Assembly (NCBI GenBank): GCA_964346375.1
Contig: CAYFUL010000027.1
Span: 1 to 18,043 of the forward strand
Length of the DNA stretch: 18,043 nt
Origin: CAYFUL01 sp964346375
GTDB taxonomy: Bacteria > Bacillota > Clostridia > Tissierellales > Peptoniphilaceae
Reading direction: 5' to 3'
A program made the translations under genes and the position numbers. Below the pieces are notes generated by a model. The model had not been told where the DNA came from, ran no database searches, and saw only the letters and a program-made list of their open reading frames with translations. Of the stretch, positions 1-9,331 are shown piece after piece (position 1 is the stretch's first letter; the number at the start of each line of letters is the position of its first letter).

Positions 1-5
1 GTAGT

Positions 6-1250
6 ATGATTTCAAATCTTTCGAGAGTAAGAAGACCAAGGGATCTATTATTAGTATTTGAATTACTTTGTATTATTCTTCTATTTTTCTACAAGGATGG
101 AAATTTAGACAAGTACAATATTTCACTTTTCCTAGGTCTAATTCTTATTATATACATTTCAAATTTTATATTGGGACGAGTATCTTCAGGGGATAACTAT
201 ATATTTTTAATAGTTTCCATGTGTTTATCCATAGGTGTTGTAATGAGCTATAGGATAAATCAAGAGCTTGGAGTTTCACAACTTATTTGGGCTCTCTCTG
301 GGATACTACTTTTTTATCTAACCTACTTTGCAATGAAGGCCCTTAGAAAATTGGAAAACTTAGGTTATCTATATTACTTGGGGATTCTATTTCTATTTAT
401 TGTTACCTTTATTTTTGCAAGTACCCATAAGGGAGCAAAAAACTGGATTAAGATTGATAGCTTTTCATTTCAACCTACTGAAATTTCTAAAGTTCTTTTG
501 ATTTTATTTCTTGCTTCATATTATTCAAAATTCCAAGATACTGTAAAAAAATATATTAAAAATCCATCTATCTTTTTAGTTGGTGCAGTTTATCTTTTTG
601 TTGGACTTCTATTTATTCAAAGAGATTTAGGAACTGCCGTTATTTTTCTTGCAATATTTACGGGAATTCAGTTTATCTATGAAGATGATAGAAAGGCAAT
701 AGTTGTAAATATTCTCCTTATGTTAGTTGGAGGAATTATAGGTTATTTTAACTTCTCTCACGTTAGGAGAAGAGTTGCAATTTGGATTAACCCATGGGCT
801 GATTCTTACGACGCTGGTCTACAAATTGTACAGTCATTAATTTCCATAGCAGAAGGGGGATTTTTTGGAGTTGGAATTGGAAATGGATTCCCTAATCAAA
901 TTCCAGAGGCATATACCGATGCAATCTTTCCTGTAATCTGTGAAGAGATGGGTATTCTTGTTGGAATTGGAATAGTTATGTTATTTATTCTGCTTCTCTA
1001 TAGAGGTATTAAAATTGCCCTAGAGCAGAAGTATGTCTTTTATAGAATACTGGCAATTGGGTCCATTATCCTATTTGTGGTACAGATGTTTTTAAATATT
1101 GGTGGAATTACTAAAATTATTCCCCTTACTGGAATTACACTTCCATTTATTTCCTATGGTGGTAGTTCTCTTTTATCCTCCTTTATTACCCTTGGAATAC
1201 TACAGGTTACTAGCGAGGATATGAGCTATAAGTATGAAAGAAGTGAATAG
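6..1250 (+). CDS. SEDS-family peptidoglycan glycosyltransferase (FtsW/RodA/SpoVE)
   Basis: Integral membrane protein of 414 residues, the usual length for the family, with about ten hydrophobic segments from residue 14 to 400. SEDS proteins polymerise lipid II into glycan strands at the outer membrane face, working with a class B PBP; such a PBP begins on the very next base. Visible family signatures are FQPTE (155-159), QRDLGTA (205-211), NPWAD (262-266), the loop EAYTDAIFPV with the conserved aspartate D305, and GITLPFISYGGSS near residues 376-388. I cannot decide between the FtsW (division) and RodA (elongation) branches from sequence alone. Only five bases precede the ATG, so neither its ribosome binding site nor a possible upstream in-frame start is visible. 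Confidence 0.93.
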   Translation: MISNLSRVRRPRDLLLVFELLCIILLFFYKDGNLDKYNISLFLGLILIIYISNFILGRVSSGDNYIFLIVSMCLSIGVVMSYRINQELGVSQLIWALSGILLFYLTYFAMKALRKLENLGYLYYLGILFLFIVTFIFASTHKGAKNWIKIDSFSFQPTEISKVLLILFLASYYSKFQDTVKKYIKNPSIFLVGAVYLFVGLLFIQRDLGTAVIFLAIFTGIQFIYEDDRKAIVVNILLMLVGGIIGYFNFSHVRRRVAIWINPWADSYDAGLQIVQSLISIAEGGFFGVGIGNGFPNQIPEAYTDAIFPVICEEMGILVGIGIVMLFILLLYRGIKIALEQKYVFYRILAIGSIILFVVQMFLNIGGITKIIPLTGITLPFISYGGSSLLSSFITLGILQVTSEDMSYKYERSE

Positions 1251-2678
1251 ATGAATAGTAAAGAAAAAAATAGAATATTAGTAGTTCTAGTATTTCTTAT
1301 TTTACTCTGTATGAGTATTGTAGCGTATCTTACCTATTTTGAAGTATTTAGAGCAGCTGATATTGTAAAGCGACCAGAGAATAGAAGGTCTGTAATTGCT
1401 AAAAATGAAATAAAAAGAGGGGATATATACGATCGTAACGGAATCCTCCTTGCAACTACGACAGGTTCAAAGGGAAGATATACTAGAAAGTATGAGTATC
1501 CATTTTTATATTCCCATGTACTTGGATATTCTGGAGTACAAGTTGGAGATTACCAACTAGAGGCAACTTATAGAGATTACCTACTTGGAAAAAATGAAGT
1601 GGATTTAATTAACAGGTTTAAAAATCTTATAAATAATAAGGATACAGAAAAGGTTGGAAACGACTTATACATTACACTGGATACTAGACTTCAGCAGAAA
1701 ACCAAGGAAATTTTAGAAGCTACTGGAGAGCGTGGTGCAATAGTTACTATGAATCCAAAGACTGGAGAAGTTTACTCAATGATAAGTCTACCAGATTTTA
1801 ATGCTGAAAGTATTGATAGGGATATTAGGGCGATTAATGAGCAAAACCAAGGAGCTCTTGTAAATAAGGCGACAATGGGTCAGTATGCTCCCGGTTCTAC
1901 TTTTAAAATAGTAAGTACCGCTGCCATACTTGAATCTGGAATAAATTTAACATACGAGGACATTGGTGAACAGGAAATAGACGGTAGAAAGTTTAAAAAT
2001 GCCGATAATGCAGTCTATGGTAAGGTGGATTTAATGGAGGCATTTACAAAATCCATTAATACCTACTACGTTAAGAAAATTGTAGACGTTGGACAGAAAA
2101 AGTTTGGGGAAGTTGCAGATAAGTTCATGCTAAATCAAAGTATAGATTTTGATATACCACTTGTTACTTCAAAGTTTCAACACACAGAAACCCTTCCCCT
2201 TACTACACTGGCTGCTTCTGGAATTGGGCAAGGTAATGTTATTACAAGTCCACTGGAGATGTGTTTAATTACCTCTGCAATAGCAAATGACGGCAAAATT
2301 ATGAAGCCATATATTGTTTCAAGGGCTCAAAATAAAGAGGGTAACATCGCCTACCAAGTTGAGCCAAAGGTACTTTCTGAGGCAATTGGCGTAGATAATG
2401 CCCATAATATTAGGGAGTACATGATTGAAGCTGTAAGAAGTGGTAGTGGAAAAAATGCACAAATTCGTGGAATAACAGTTGCAGGAAAATCTGGTACTGC
2501 ACAGAGAAATGAACAGTCTAATAATGCCTGGTTTGTTGCATTTGCTCCAGCTGAAAATCCACAAATAGCAGTTTCAGTAGTAATAGAAAATGTAATGGAC
2601 TATGGTGGAGTCCTTGCTGCTCCCGTAGCAAAAGAGGTTATGGAATATGCAATTAAAGAGTTAGGTATTGGAGAGTAA
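1251..2678 (+). CDS. Class B penicillin-binding protein (peptidoglycan D,D-transpeptidase)
   Basis: Cross-links peptide stems of new glycan outside the cell membrane. One N-terminal transmembrane segment (about 9-30) acts as anchor, followed by a short dimerisation region containing RGDIYDRNG (56-64) and a transpeptidase domain. The three active-site motifs are present: STFK (nucleophile S216), SIN (268-270) and KSGTA (413-417). At 475 residues it is a short class B PBP without PASTA domains, closest in layout to the PbpA/RodA pairs. Its ATG follows the SEDS stop codon with no gap and no strong ribosome binding site, so translational coupling to the upstream polymerase is likely. The two probably form a polymerase-transpeptidase pair; which process they serve is not determined. 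Confidence 0.93.
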   Translation: MNSKEKNRILVVLVFLILLCMSIVAYLTYFEVFRAADIVKRPENRRSVIAKNEIKRGDIYDRNGILLATTTGSKGRYTRKYEYPFLYSHVLGYSGVQVGDYQLEATYRDYLLGKNEVDLINRFKNLINNKDTEKVGNDLYITLDTRLQQKTKEILEATGERGAIVTMNPKTGEVYSMISLPDFNAESIDRDIRAINEQNQGALVNKATMGQYAPGSTFKIVSTAAILESGINLTYEDIGEQEIDGRKFKNADNAVYGKVDLMEAFTKSINTYYVKKIVDVGQKKFGEVADKFMLNQSIDFDIPLVTSKFQHTETLPLTTLAASGIGQGNVITSPLEMCLITSAIANDGKIMKPYIVSRAQNKEGNIAYQVEPKVLSEAIGVDNAHNIREYMIEAVRSGSGKNAQIRGITVAGKSGTAQRNEQSNNAWFVAFAPAENPQIAVSVVIENVMDYGGVLAAPVAKEVMEYAIKELGIGE

Positions 2679-2679
2679 A

Positions 2680-3390
2680 ATGTATAGGGGTAAATTTGTT
2701 TGCGCTATTATTGCTGCGGCAGGTATGGGTACTCGAATGAATATGGGAATTTCTAAACAGTTTCTTACTATTCATGGAAAACCCATCCTAGCCCATACAA
2801 TTGAAAAATTTGTAGAGTGTGAATATGTTGATCATATTATCCTTATAATAAAACACTCTGATATACAATATATTGGCCATATACTAAGTGAATATGGCAT
2901 TAAAAAAAGTCATAAAATAGCCTATGGTGGGAAGGAAAGGCAGGACTCTATTAGAAGTGGCCTTGAAAATGTCCCCGATGAAACGGAGATTATTCTAACC
3001 CACGACGGAGTAAGACCCTTTGTAGAGGCAAATAGAATTAGGGAAGTTATTGAAGCTGTAGATGAAACTGGGGCAAGTGTACTGGCAAATCCTGTAAAGG
3101 ATACTATAAAGGTATCTGCAAATGGAAAGGTAGTGGACTATACCCCAAATAGAAGTATTCTATGGGCAATTCAAACTCCCCAAGTTTTTAAAAAGGACAT
3201 ACTTTTAAAGGCATACCAACAGGCTTACGACGAAGGCTACTATGGTACAGATGACTGTTCCTTAGTTGAAAAGACTGGAAAAAAAGTAAAGATTGTAGAA
3301 AGTGACTACTACAATATTAAAATTACCACTAAAGAGGACCTTGTAATTGCCGAGGCAATTGCCAGAGGGAAGATTTTGGAGGAAAAATGA
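2680..3390 (+). CDS. ispD: 2-C-methyl-D-erythritol 4-phosphate cytidylyltransferase
   Basis: Third enzyme of the MEP isoprenoid pathway: transfers CMP from CTP to methylerythritol 4-phosphate in the cytoplasm. The N-terminal nucleotide loop AAAGMGTRM (12-20) with downstream SKQF, the THDGVRPFV segment and TDDCSLVE near the C-terminus fit the family. The usual PKQ is SKQ here. I chose the ATG at 2680, giving 236 residues, because a GGAG (2670-2673) sits seven bases upstream; an in-frame TTG at 2668 would overlap the PBP gene and lacks a better site. The gene begins one base after the PBP stop and its own stop overlaps ispF by four bases (ATGA), so these genes are translated as a unit. Confidence 0.95.
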   Translation: MYRGKFVCAIIAAAGMGTRMNMGISKQFLTIHGKPILAHTIEKFVECEYVDHIILIIKHSDIQYIGHILSEYGIKKSHKIAYGGKERQDSIRSGLENVPDETEIILTHDGVRPFVEANRIREVIEAVDETGASVLANPVKDTIKVSANGKVVDYTPNRSILWAIQTPQVFKKDILLKAYQQAYDEGYYGTDDCSLVEKTGKKVKIVESDYYNIKITTKEDLVIAEAIARGKILEEK

Positions 3391-3863
3391 GAATTGGACT
3401 TGGAGTAGATGTTCATAAATTAGTAGAGGGTAGAAAACTTATAGTTGGTGGAATAGAAATTCCCTTTGAAAAGGGATTACTTGGCCATTCAGACGCTGAT
3501 GTACTAATTCATGCAGTAATGGATGGAATTTTAGGAGCTCTTTCAAAAAGAGATATAGGGTTTCACTTTCCCGATACAGATAGTGAGTACAAGGACATAG
3601 ATAGTAAAATACTACTAGGTAAGGTATATGAACTAATGGTAAAAGATGGTTTTGCCATTGGAAATATAGACTGTGTGATTATGGCAGAGAGACCAAAATT
3701 TTCGCCCTATATTGATGAAATGAGACATACCATTTCAAATATAGTTCACACAGAAGTTGAAAATGTTTCAATAAAAGCAACTACTACAGAAAAACTTGGT
3801 TTTGTTGGTAGGGAAGAGGGAATTGCCGCAGAGGCTGTTGTATTACTAAGGAGTGATGTATGA
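3387..3863 (+). CDS. ispF: 2-C-methyl-D-erythritol 2,4-cyclodiphosphate synthase
   Basis: Fifth MEP pathway enzyme: cyclises CDP-methylerythritol 2-phosphate with release of CMP, normally as a homotrimer. The metal ligands fall at the canonical positions D8, H10 and H42, within GVDVHKL and the [14 protein letters not shown] block. FHFPDTD (59-65) and [14 protein letters not shown] near the end are also typical. At 158 residues it has the standard length. It is a separate gene from ispD, not the IspDF fusion of some bacteria. A TGGAGG site (3377-3382) precedes the ATG, which lies inside the ispD stop; the stop TGA in turn overlaps the next gene by four bases. Confidence 0.96.
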   Translation: MRIGLGVDVHKLVEGRKLIVGGIEIPFEKGLLGHSDADVLIHAVMDGILGALSKRDIGFHFPDTDSEYKDIDSKILLGKVYELMVKDGFAIGNIDCVIMAERPKFSPYIDEMRHTISNIVHTEVENVSIKATTTEKLGFVGREEGIAAEAVVLLRSDV

Positions 3864-4495
3864 AATTTTTTATAGATACTGCAAATATTAGTGAGATTAA
3901 GGAAATAAATTCTTGGGGAGTAATCTCTGGAGTTACTACTAATCCAAGTCTTATTGCAAAAGAGGGCAGGGATTTTAAAGAGGTAGTAAGGGAAATTTCA
4001 GAGATTGTAGACGGACCAATTAGCGCCGAAGTCATATCCCTTGAAAGTGAAAAAATGGTTGAGGAAGCTAGAGAACTTGCTAAAATTCACAAAAATATTG
4101 TCATTAAAATTCCAATAACTTCAGAGGGCTTACAGGCAGTAAGTATTCTTGCAAAAGAGGGAATTAAAACCAATGTAACTTTAATTTTCTCATTAAACCA
4201 AGCTCTACTTGCGGCTAGTGCTGGGGCAAGTTATGTAAGTCCTTTTATTGGAAGAATTGACGATATTGGTCATGATGGAATGGAACTTGTAAGGGATATT
4301 GCAGATACCTTTAGTCTTTACGATATTAAGTGTGAAATTATTGCAGCAAGTGTACGCCATACTATACATATCTATGAAATTGCAAAATCTGGGGCAGACA
4401 TTGCCACCGTTCCATACAAGGTATTTAAATCTATGTTAAACCATCCACTAACAGATAGTGGAATTGAGAAATTTTTAAGTGATTGGAATAAGTAA
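3860..4495 (+). CDS. Transaldolase / fructose-6-phosphate aldolase-like protein
   Basis: Small (211 residues) class I aldolase of the TalC/MipB/FSA group, acting in cytoplasmic sugar phosphate metabolism. The N-terminus [10 protein letters not shown] and the GVTTNPSL segment (24-31) are diagnostic, and the Schiff-base lysine is K83 in IVIKIP. Members either transfer dihydroxyacetone units (transaldolase) or cleave fructose 6-phosphate, and sequence alone rarely separates the two. I recall the order transaldolase-glpX-rho-rpmE from Bacillus subtilis (there with murAB between transaldolase and glpX), so this is conserved synteny. The ATG overlaps the ispF stop as ATGA. Confidence 0.9.
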   Translation: MKFFIDTANISEIKEINSWGVISGVTTNPSLIAKEGRDFKEVVREISEIVDGPISAEVISLESEKMVEEARELAKIHKNIVIKIPITSEGLQAVSILAKEGIKTNVTLIFSLNQALLAASAGASYVSPFIGRIDDIGHDGMELVRDIADTFSLYDIKCEIIAASVRHTIHIYEIAKSGADIATVPYKVFKSMLNHPLTDSGIEKFLSDWNK

Positions 4496-4505
4496 GGAGA
4501 AGAAA

Positions 4506-5474
4506 ATGGATAGAAATCTTGGGCTAAATTTAGCTAGAGTTACAGAAGCTGCTGCTCTTTCATCTGGAAAGTTTTTAGGAAGAGGAGATAAAATTGCAGC
4601 AGATCAAGCAGCTGTTGATGCAATGAGAAGAATGTTTGATACGGTTGAAATTGACGGAGTAGTTGTAATTGGAGAAGGGGAAATAGACGAAGCACCAATG
4701 TTATATATTGGAGAAAATATTGGTAAAAAAGGTGAGTCTCATGATGCAGTAGATATTGCAGTTGACCCAATAGATGGTACTACTTCAATTGCAGATGGTT
4801 CAAATAATGCCATTGCAGTAGTAGCAGTTGCACCTCGTGGAAATTTACTTCACGCTCCAGACGTATACATGGATAAAATTGCATGTGGACCAAGGGCAAA
4901 GGGATGTATTAATCTACTAGACTCTCCTTCTGAAAATATTAAGAGAGTTGCAAAGGCACTAGATAAGGACGTATCTGATATTACAGTTGCAATTTTAAAG
5001 AGAGAGCGTCACGAGGAAATGATTAAGGGAATTAGAGCCCTTGGCGCTAGAATAAAAATGGTTCAAGACGGAGATATTGTAACCTCTATTGAAACCTGTT
5101 TTGAAGAATCTGGTGTAGATATTATGATGGGTAGAGGTGGTGCTCCAGAGGGGGTTATTGCTGCAGCAGCTCTTAAATGTCTAGGAGGAGATTTCCAAGG
5201 TAGACTTCACCCTACTGACGAAGAACAGGAAGAGCGTTGTAAAAAAATTGGAAATGATATTACTAAGATTTTAAATATAGACGACTTGGTAAAGGGTAAT
5301 GATGTACTATTTGCCGCAACAGGTATATCCTCTGGAGATCTACTTAATGGAATTAAGTACTTTGGAAAGAATATGGCTAAGACCCATTCTCTTGTACTAA
5401 GATTACCTAGTGGAACTATTAGATTTATTGAGAGTGTTCACAAACTAGATCAAAAACCAGGATATGCAAAATAG
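4506..5474 (+). CDS. glpX: Class II fructose-1,6-bisphosphatase
   Basis: Hydrolyses fructose 1,6-bisphosphate to fructose 6-phosphate in gluconeogenesis. Metal and phosphate binding motifs are in order: D33 in the N-terminal region, VVVIGEGEIDEAPM with E57, and VDPIDGTT with aspartates at 87 and 90; the downstream GRGGAPEG matches the family. I chose the ATG at 4506 (322 residues) because AAGGAG lies at 4494-4499, whereas the longer frame from 4479 would start inside the preceding gene. It lies directly after the small aldolase, which uses or makes the same hexose phosphate, and directly before rho. Confidence 0.95.
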   Translation: MDRNLGLNLARVTEAAALSSGKFLGRGDKIAADQAAVDAMRRMFDTVEIDGVVVIGEGEIDEAPMLYIGENIGKKGESHDAVDIAVDPIDGTTSIADGSNNAIAVVAVAPRGNLLHAPDVYMDKIACGPRAKGCINLLDSPSENIKRVAKALDKDVSDITVAILKRERHEEMIKGIRALGARIKMVQDGDIVTSIETCFEESGVDIMMGRGGAPEGVIAAAALKCLGGDFQGRLHPTDEEQEERCKKIGNDITKILNIDDLVKGNDVLFAATGISSGDLLNGIKYFGKNMAKTHSLVLRLPSGTIRFIESVHKLDQKPGYAK

Positions 5475-5486
5475 AAAGGAGATATT

Positions 5487-7271
5487 TTGGGAGAGGAGAA
5501 TTTAATAAAATCCAGTAAGCAGGAATTAGAAAATCTTGCTATTGAATATGGAATCTACAATCCAAAAAAGTTTAAAAAAGAAGAACTAATAGAATTAATA
5601 AATAAAGCTAGAGCCGAAAGGGAAAAGTCAAATTCTGATGTACTACTAAATAAATCCATTGAGGATCTAAAAAAAATGGCACTATCCATGGGTCTTATGG
5701 TAAGTGAAAATTTTTCAAAGGAGGACTACCTTAGATATATTACTGCCAATGAAGTTACTGACGATGTAAAATACACTAGGAATGATCTTTTAAGTATATC
5801 CCTTTCAAATTTAAGAGAGTATGCAACAAAGTTAAAGATAAAAAGTCCATACAAGTACAAAAAGGATGAGATTATAGACGAAATACTTGCTGCTCAGGAT
5901 AAATTTGTACCTGCGGATAATAGTATGTCCTTTGAGGTACTAAAAAACAAGGCTGAAGAACTTGGAATAGAAGTTGACCCTGGAATTAGTAAGAGAGATT
6001 TACTTGAAAGGGTGGAACTTTTAGAGGAGGCTCGTGAATTTGAGGAGTATTCCAATGAGGAGGATGAGGAAGAAGAGTCAATAGATATTAGTAAAATTGA
6101 CTTTGCCGATCTTTCTGATAATGCAACTGAAGCCTTAGAACACATGGAGGAGGCAAACCTTTCAGAAGGAGTCCTTGAAGTTCACTCTGATGGATATGGA
6201 TTTTTAAGAGTGGAGAATTATCTTTCAAGTGATGGAGATATTTACGTTGCTCCATCTCAAATTAGAAGGTTTAGATTAAAAATTGGGGACCTTGTAAAGG
6301 GAATTACTAAAGCGCCAAATAATAACGACGGATACAAGGCTTTAATCTATATAAAGAGCATTAATGGCATGGACCCAAATGAGGCATCAAAGAGAAAGAA
6401 CTTCGACAGTTTAACTCCACTATATCCAAGGGAGAAACTTATCCTTGAATATGATGAGAAGGATTTAGCTACAAGACTAATAGATTTAGTTGCACCTATT
6501 GGAAAGGGACAGAGGGGACTAATCGTTTCTCAACCTAAGTCTGGAAAAACCACTTTAATTAAGAGAGTTGCAACGGCAATTTCTAAAAGATATCCAGAAG
6601 TACATTTAATTGTATTACTTATAGATGAAAGACCAGAGGAAGTTACCGATATGAAAAGGTCAATTAATGGAGAGGTAGCATATTCTACCTTTGATGAACA
6701 GCCTAAAAATCATATTAAGGTTTCTGAAATGGTAATTGAGCGTGCAAAGAGATTAGTTGAGCAAAAACAAGATGTTGTAATACTACTTGACTCATTAACT
6801 AGACTTACTAGAGCCTATAATATTGTAACACCTCCTAGTGGAAAGACACTTTCTGGAGGACTTGACCCACTTTCCCTACACAAGCCTAAAAGTTTTTTTG
6901 GTGCGGCTAGAAATGTTGAAGAGGGTGGAAGTTTAACTATTATTGCTACGGCTCTTATAGAAACGGGAAGTAGAATGGACGATGTAATCTTTGAGGAGTT
7001 TAAGGGTACAGGCAATATGGAATTACACCTAGATAGAAAACTTTCAGAGAGAAGAATTTTCCCAGCAATAGATATAAATAAATCCGGTACTAGAAAGGAA
7101 GAACTGCTTTTAAATAAGGACGAACTTGAATTTGCATGGAATTTAAGACGTGCAATGGGAGGTATGGATACTTCTGATGTTACTGAGCTGGTACTAGATA
7201 ATATAGTAAAGACTAAAAATAATAGAGATTTTATAAAAGAAATGAAGTTTAATAAGATTTTATATTTGTAA
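5487..7271 (+). CDS. rho: Transcription termination factor Rho with extended N-terminus
   Basis: Hexameric RNA-dependent ATPase that terminates transcription. The start is TTG with AAAGGAG at 5475-5481. The core holds the RNA-binding cold-shock-like domain ([14 protein letters not shown], 228-241), Walker A QPKSGKTT (349-356), [13 protein letters not shown] (377-389), Walker B VVILLDS (430-436) and the loops around [13 protein letters not shown]. The protein is long at 594 residues (E. coli Rho has 419) because about 225 residues precede the RNA domain. These contain what look like four related helix-rich units of roughly 35 residues (9-42, 54-88, 101-136, 147-182), each with a hydrophobic/lysine-rich pattern like the Rho N/SAP fold, and then an acidic linker (186-200). 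The last two codons overlap the rpmE promoter. Confidence 0.96.
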   Translation: MGEENLIKSSKQELENLAIEYGIYNPKKFKKEELIELINKARAEREKSNSDVLLNKSIEDLKKMALSMGLMVSENFSKEDYLRYITANEVTDDVKYTRNDLLSISLSNLREYATKLKIKSPYKYKKDEIIDEILAAQDKFVPADNSMSFEVLKNKAEELGIEVDPGISKRDLLERVELLEEAREFEEYSNEEDEEEESIDISKIDFADLSDNATEALEHMEEANLSEGVLEVHSDGYGFLRVENYLSSDGDIYVAPSQIRRFRLKIGDLVKGITKAPNNNDGYKALIYIKSINGMDPNEASKRKNFDSLTPLYPREKLILEYDEKDLATRLIDLVAPIGKGQRGLIVSQPKSGKTTLIKRVATAISKRYPEVHLIVLLIDERPEEVTDMKRSINGEVAYSTFDEQPKNHIKVSEMVIERAKRLVEQKQDVVILLDSLTRLTRAYNIVTPPSGKTLSGGLDPLSLHKPKSFFGAARNVEEGGSLTIIATALIETGSRMDDVIFEEFKGTGNMELHLDRKLSERRIFPAIDINKSGTRKEELLLNKDELEFAWNLRRAMGGMDTSDVTELVLDNIVKTKNNRDFIKEMKFNKILYL

Positions 7272-7294
7272 ATCCAAATACTTTATGCTATAAT
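7266..7294 (+). promoter_or_regulatory. Promoter of rpmE
   Basis: TTGTAA (7266-7271), a 17-base spacer and TATAAT (7289-7294), with a TGC immediately before the -10 giving an extended -10. The -35 overlaps the end of rho, so rpmE can be expressed apart from the upstream operon. Confidence 0.7.
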
Positions 7295-7343
7295 TGAGAA
7301 GTTATAAATAGCTTAATACATTTGAAATAGAAGGAGGGTTACA

Positions 7344-7547
7344 ATGAAAAAAGATATACATCCAGAATACAAGGAAGCAACTTTAACCTGCGCTTGTGGA
7401 AATACTTTTAAAACAGGCTCTGTAAAAGAAGACTTGAAAGTGGAAATCTGTTCAGAATGCCATCCGTTTTTTACCGGTAAGCAAAAGTTTACTGATCATG
7501 GCGGAAGAATTGAAAGATTTAATAAAAAATATGCAAGAAACAAGTAA
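7344..7547 (+). CDS. rpmE: 50S ribosomal protein L31 (zinc-binding type)
   Basis: Small protein of the large ribosomal subunit, 67 residues. The N-terminus MKKDIHPEY is typical of L31, and the four cysteines C16, C18, C36 and C39 (in CAC and CSEC) mark the C+ form that binds zinc; the zinc-free YtiA/RpmE2 type lacks them. [10 protein letters not shown] follows as in other L31 proteins. A strong AGGAGGG site precedes the ATG. The gene has its own promoter upstream and hairpin terminator directly behind it, and the position after rho is conserved in Firmicutes. Confidence 0.97.
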   Translation: MKKDIHPEYKEATLTCACGNTFKTGSVKEDLKVEICSECHPFFTGKQKFTDHGGRIERFNKKYARNK

Positions 7548-7576
7548 TATGGTTAGTGTAACTAACCATATTTTTT
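7547..7576 (+). terminator. Intrinsic terminator after rpmE
   Basis: An 11-base perfect stem (7547-7557 with 7561-7571) around a three-base loop, followed by a run of T residues to 7576. It separates rpmE from the following gene. As no convincing promoter lies in the 13 bases before that gene, some readthrough is probably needed. Confidence 0.85.
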
Positions 7577-7589
7577 GTAGGAGGTAAAT

Positions 7590-8498
7590 TTGGAAGAGAA
7601 AGTTTATAACCCTAATAGTTTTAAAACGACTATTGGAGGACAGGCACTAATAGAGGGTGTAATGATGAGAGGTCCTTCAAAAATTGCAATAGCCGTTAGA
7701 AAACCAGATCATGAAATTGAATTAAAGGTGGACGAATTAAAGTCCCTTTCAGATAGATATAGTATTTTAAGATTTCCAGTAATTAGAGGAGTTTTTAAAT
7801 TAATAGAGTCCATGGTAATAGGTACTAAGGCTCTAACCTATTCAGCTTCATTTTTTGAAGAGGAAGAGGAAACTACAGAGGATACCAGTATGTTTTTAAC
7901 CATACTTGCATCCTTTACCATTGCAATAGTATTTTTTATGATACTGCCAAATCTACTGACAAACCTATTTAAAAATATGGTTTCCAGCGTTTTTCTACTA
8001 AACCTTATTGAAGGAGTAATTAGAATTTTGGTATTTTTAATCTACCTATACTATATTTCCAAACTAGAGGATATAAGAAGGGTTTTTGAGTACCATGGTT
8101 CAGAACACAAGAGTATCCACTGCTACGAAAGTGGAGAGGAATTAACTGTTGAAAATGTTAGAAAGTATCCTAGAGTTCACCCAAGATGTGGAACTAGTTT
8201 TATCTTTATGGTGCTTATTATTTCAACTATTGTACTTTCATTTTTCGGCTGGCCAAATCCTGTAATGCGAATACTAACTAGAATTATACTTTTCCCAATT
8301 ATTGCTGGAGTTTCCTACGAGGTAAATAGATTTATTGGAAAGAGTAGCTCAGGACTATGTAAAACTATTGCCGTTCCCGGAATACTTGTTCAAAAATACT
8401 TTACAGTTAGAGAACCAGATGATGAAATGATAGAAGTTGCAATAAAATCCCTAAAGGCAGTACTTCCAGAAGAGGGAGAAAGTGATTTATGGACATAA
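7590..8498 (+). CDS. DUF1385 family membrane protein (YqhQ-like)
   Basis: Conserved membrane protein of 302 residues whose biochemical role I do not know. Family signatures are GGQALIEGVMMRGP (16-29) near the N-terminus and YHGSEHKSIHCYE (168-180) followed by HPRCGTSF (197-204), which carry conserved histidines and cysteines suggestive of a metal or redox site (inference). Hydrophobic segments lie at about 101-121, 135-156, 203-220 and 228-245. The start is TTG with GGAGG (7579-7583) upstream. In Firmicutes this family often sits next to prmC and prfA; here the end overlaps prmC by ten bases, so the three are likely co-expressed. Confidence 0.88.
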   Translation: MEEKVYNPNSFKTTIGGQALIEGVMMRGPSKIAIAVRKPDHEIELKVDELKSLSDRYSILRFPVIRGVFKLIESMVIGTKALTYSASFFEEEEETTEDTSMFLTILASFTIAIVFFMILPNLLTNLFKNMVSSVFLLNLIEGVIRILVFLIYLYYISKLEDIRRVFEYHGSEHKSIHCYESGEELTVENVRKYPRVHPRCGTSFIFMVLIISTIVLSFFGWPNPVMRILTRIILFPIIAGVSYEVNRFIGKSSSGLCKTIAVPGILVQKYFTVREPDDEMIEVAIKSLKAVLPEEGESDLWT

Positions 8499-9331
8499 AT
8501 TCTCTACTAAGGTATTCTGTAGAAAAACTTCAAAATATTGCCTACACCAATCCATTTGTGGAGAGTAGGTATATTTTAAAGGAGCTTTTAAACGTAGATG
8601 ATTCCTACTTAATTGTAAATGGAAGTAGGGAATTAGAGGAGAGTATAGTAGAGGAATTTAAAAGTATTATTAAAAGAAGGGTAGAAGGAGAGCCTCTTCA
8701 ATATATACTGGGAAAGACCTATTTTTACGGAAATGAGTTTTTTGTAAGTAGAGATGTTTTAATTCCTAGGTCTGATACGGAAATTTCAGTAGAAACGATT
8801 ATCTCTACCCTAAGTGAAAATAACTTAAATTCCATGGTGGAAATAGGAGTAGGATCTGGAGCAGTAATTATTTCAGTGGGAAAAGCCATAGATATTTATA
8901 TTGAAGGAGTAGATATTTCAGATTCTGCCTTGGAACTTACTAAGAGAAATATGGAAAAACACTCTGTAAATTACAGGGTTTACAAAAGCAATCTCTTTGA
9001 AAATGTTGAGGGAACTTTTGATTTAATTTACTCCAATCCACCCTATATTCCAAGGAATGAGCTGGATAAACTTCAATTAGAGGTAAGGGAATTTGAACCC
9101 ATACTTGCCCTTGACGGTGGTGAAGATGGTTTAAATTTCTACAGGGAAATAGTAAAAAAGGCAGAGGAACATTTAAATCCCAATGGATATTTGATTTTTG
9201 AAATTGGATTTGACCAAGGTGAGAGAGTAAAAAAACTACTTGAGGAAAATAATTATACTGAAATTGAAATTATAGTGGACCTTGAAAACAGGGATAGAGT
9301 AGTAAAGGGGAAATTATGTACGAAAAATTAG
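8489..9331 (+). CDS. prmC: Release factor glutamine methyltransferase
   Basis: S-adenosylmethionine-dependent enzyme that N5-methylates the glutamine of the GGQ motif of class 1 release factors, speeding peptide release. The 280 residues comprise an N-terminal helical domain (1-75) and a Rossmann methyltransferase domain with the SAM motif [10 protein letters not shown] (117-126), the acidic VDIS (141-144) and the catalytic NPPY (183-186) that binds the substrate glutamine. It overlaps the DUF1385 gene by ten bases at the start and prfA, its substrate gene, by sixteen bases at the end, which indicates translational coupling. Confidence 0.95.
   Translation: MDINSLLRYSVEKLQNIAYTNPFVESRYILKELLNVDDSYLIVNGSRELEESIVEEFKSIIKRRVEGEPLQYILGKTYFYGNEFFVSRDVLIPRSDTEISVETIISTLSENNLNSMVEIGVGSGAVIISVGKAIDIYIEGVDISDSALELTKRNMEKHSVNYRVYKSNLFENVEGTFDLIYSNPPYIPRNELDKLQLEVREFEPILALDGGEDGLNFYREIVKKAEEHLNPNGYLIFEIGFDQGERVKKLLEENNYTEIEIIVDLENRDRVVKGKLCTKN

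Noticed and set aside
5894..6145. Serine-rich reverse-strand frame within rho
   Set aside because: It mirrors the glutamate-rich linker of Rho (GAG/GAA codons read backwards give serine and leucine) and lacks a ribosome binding site.
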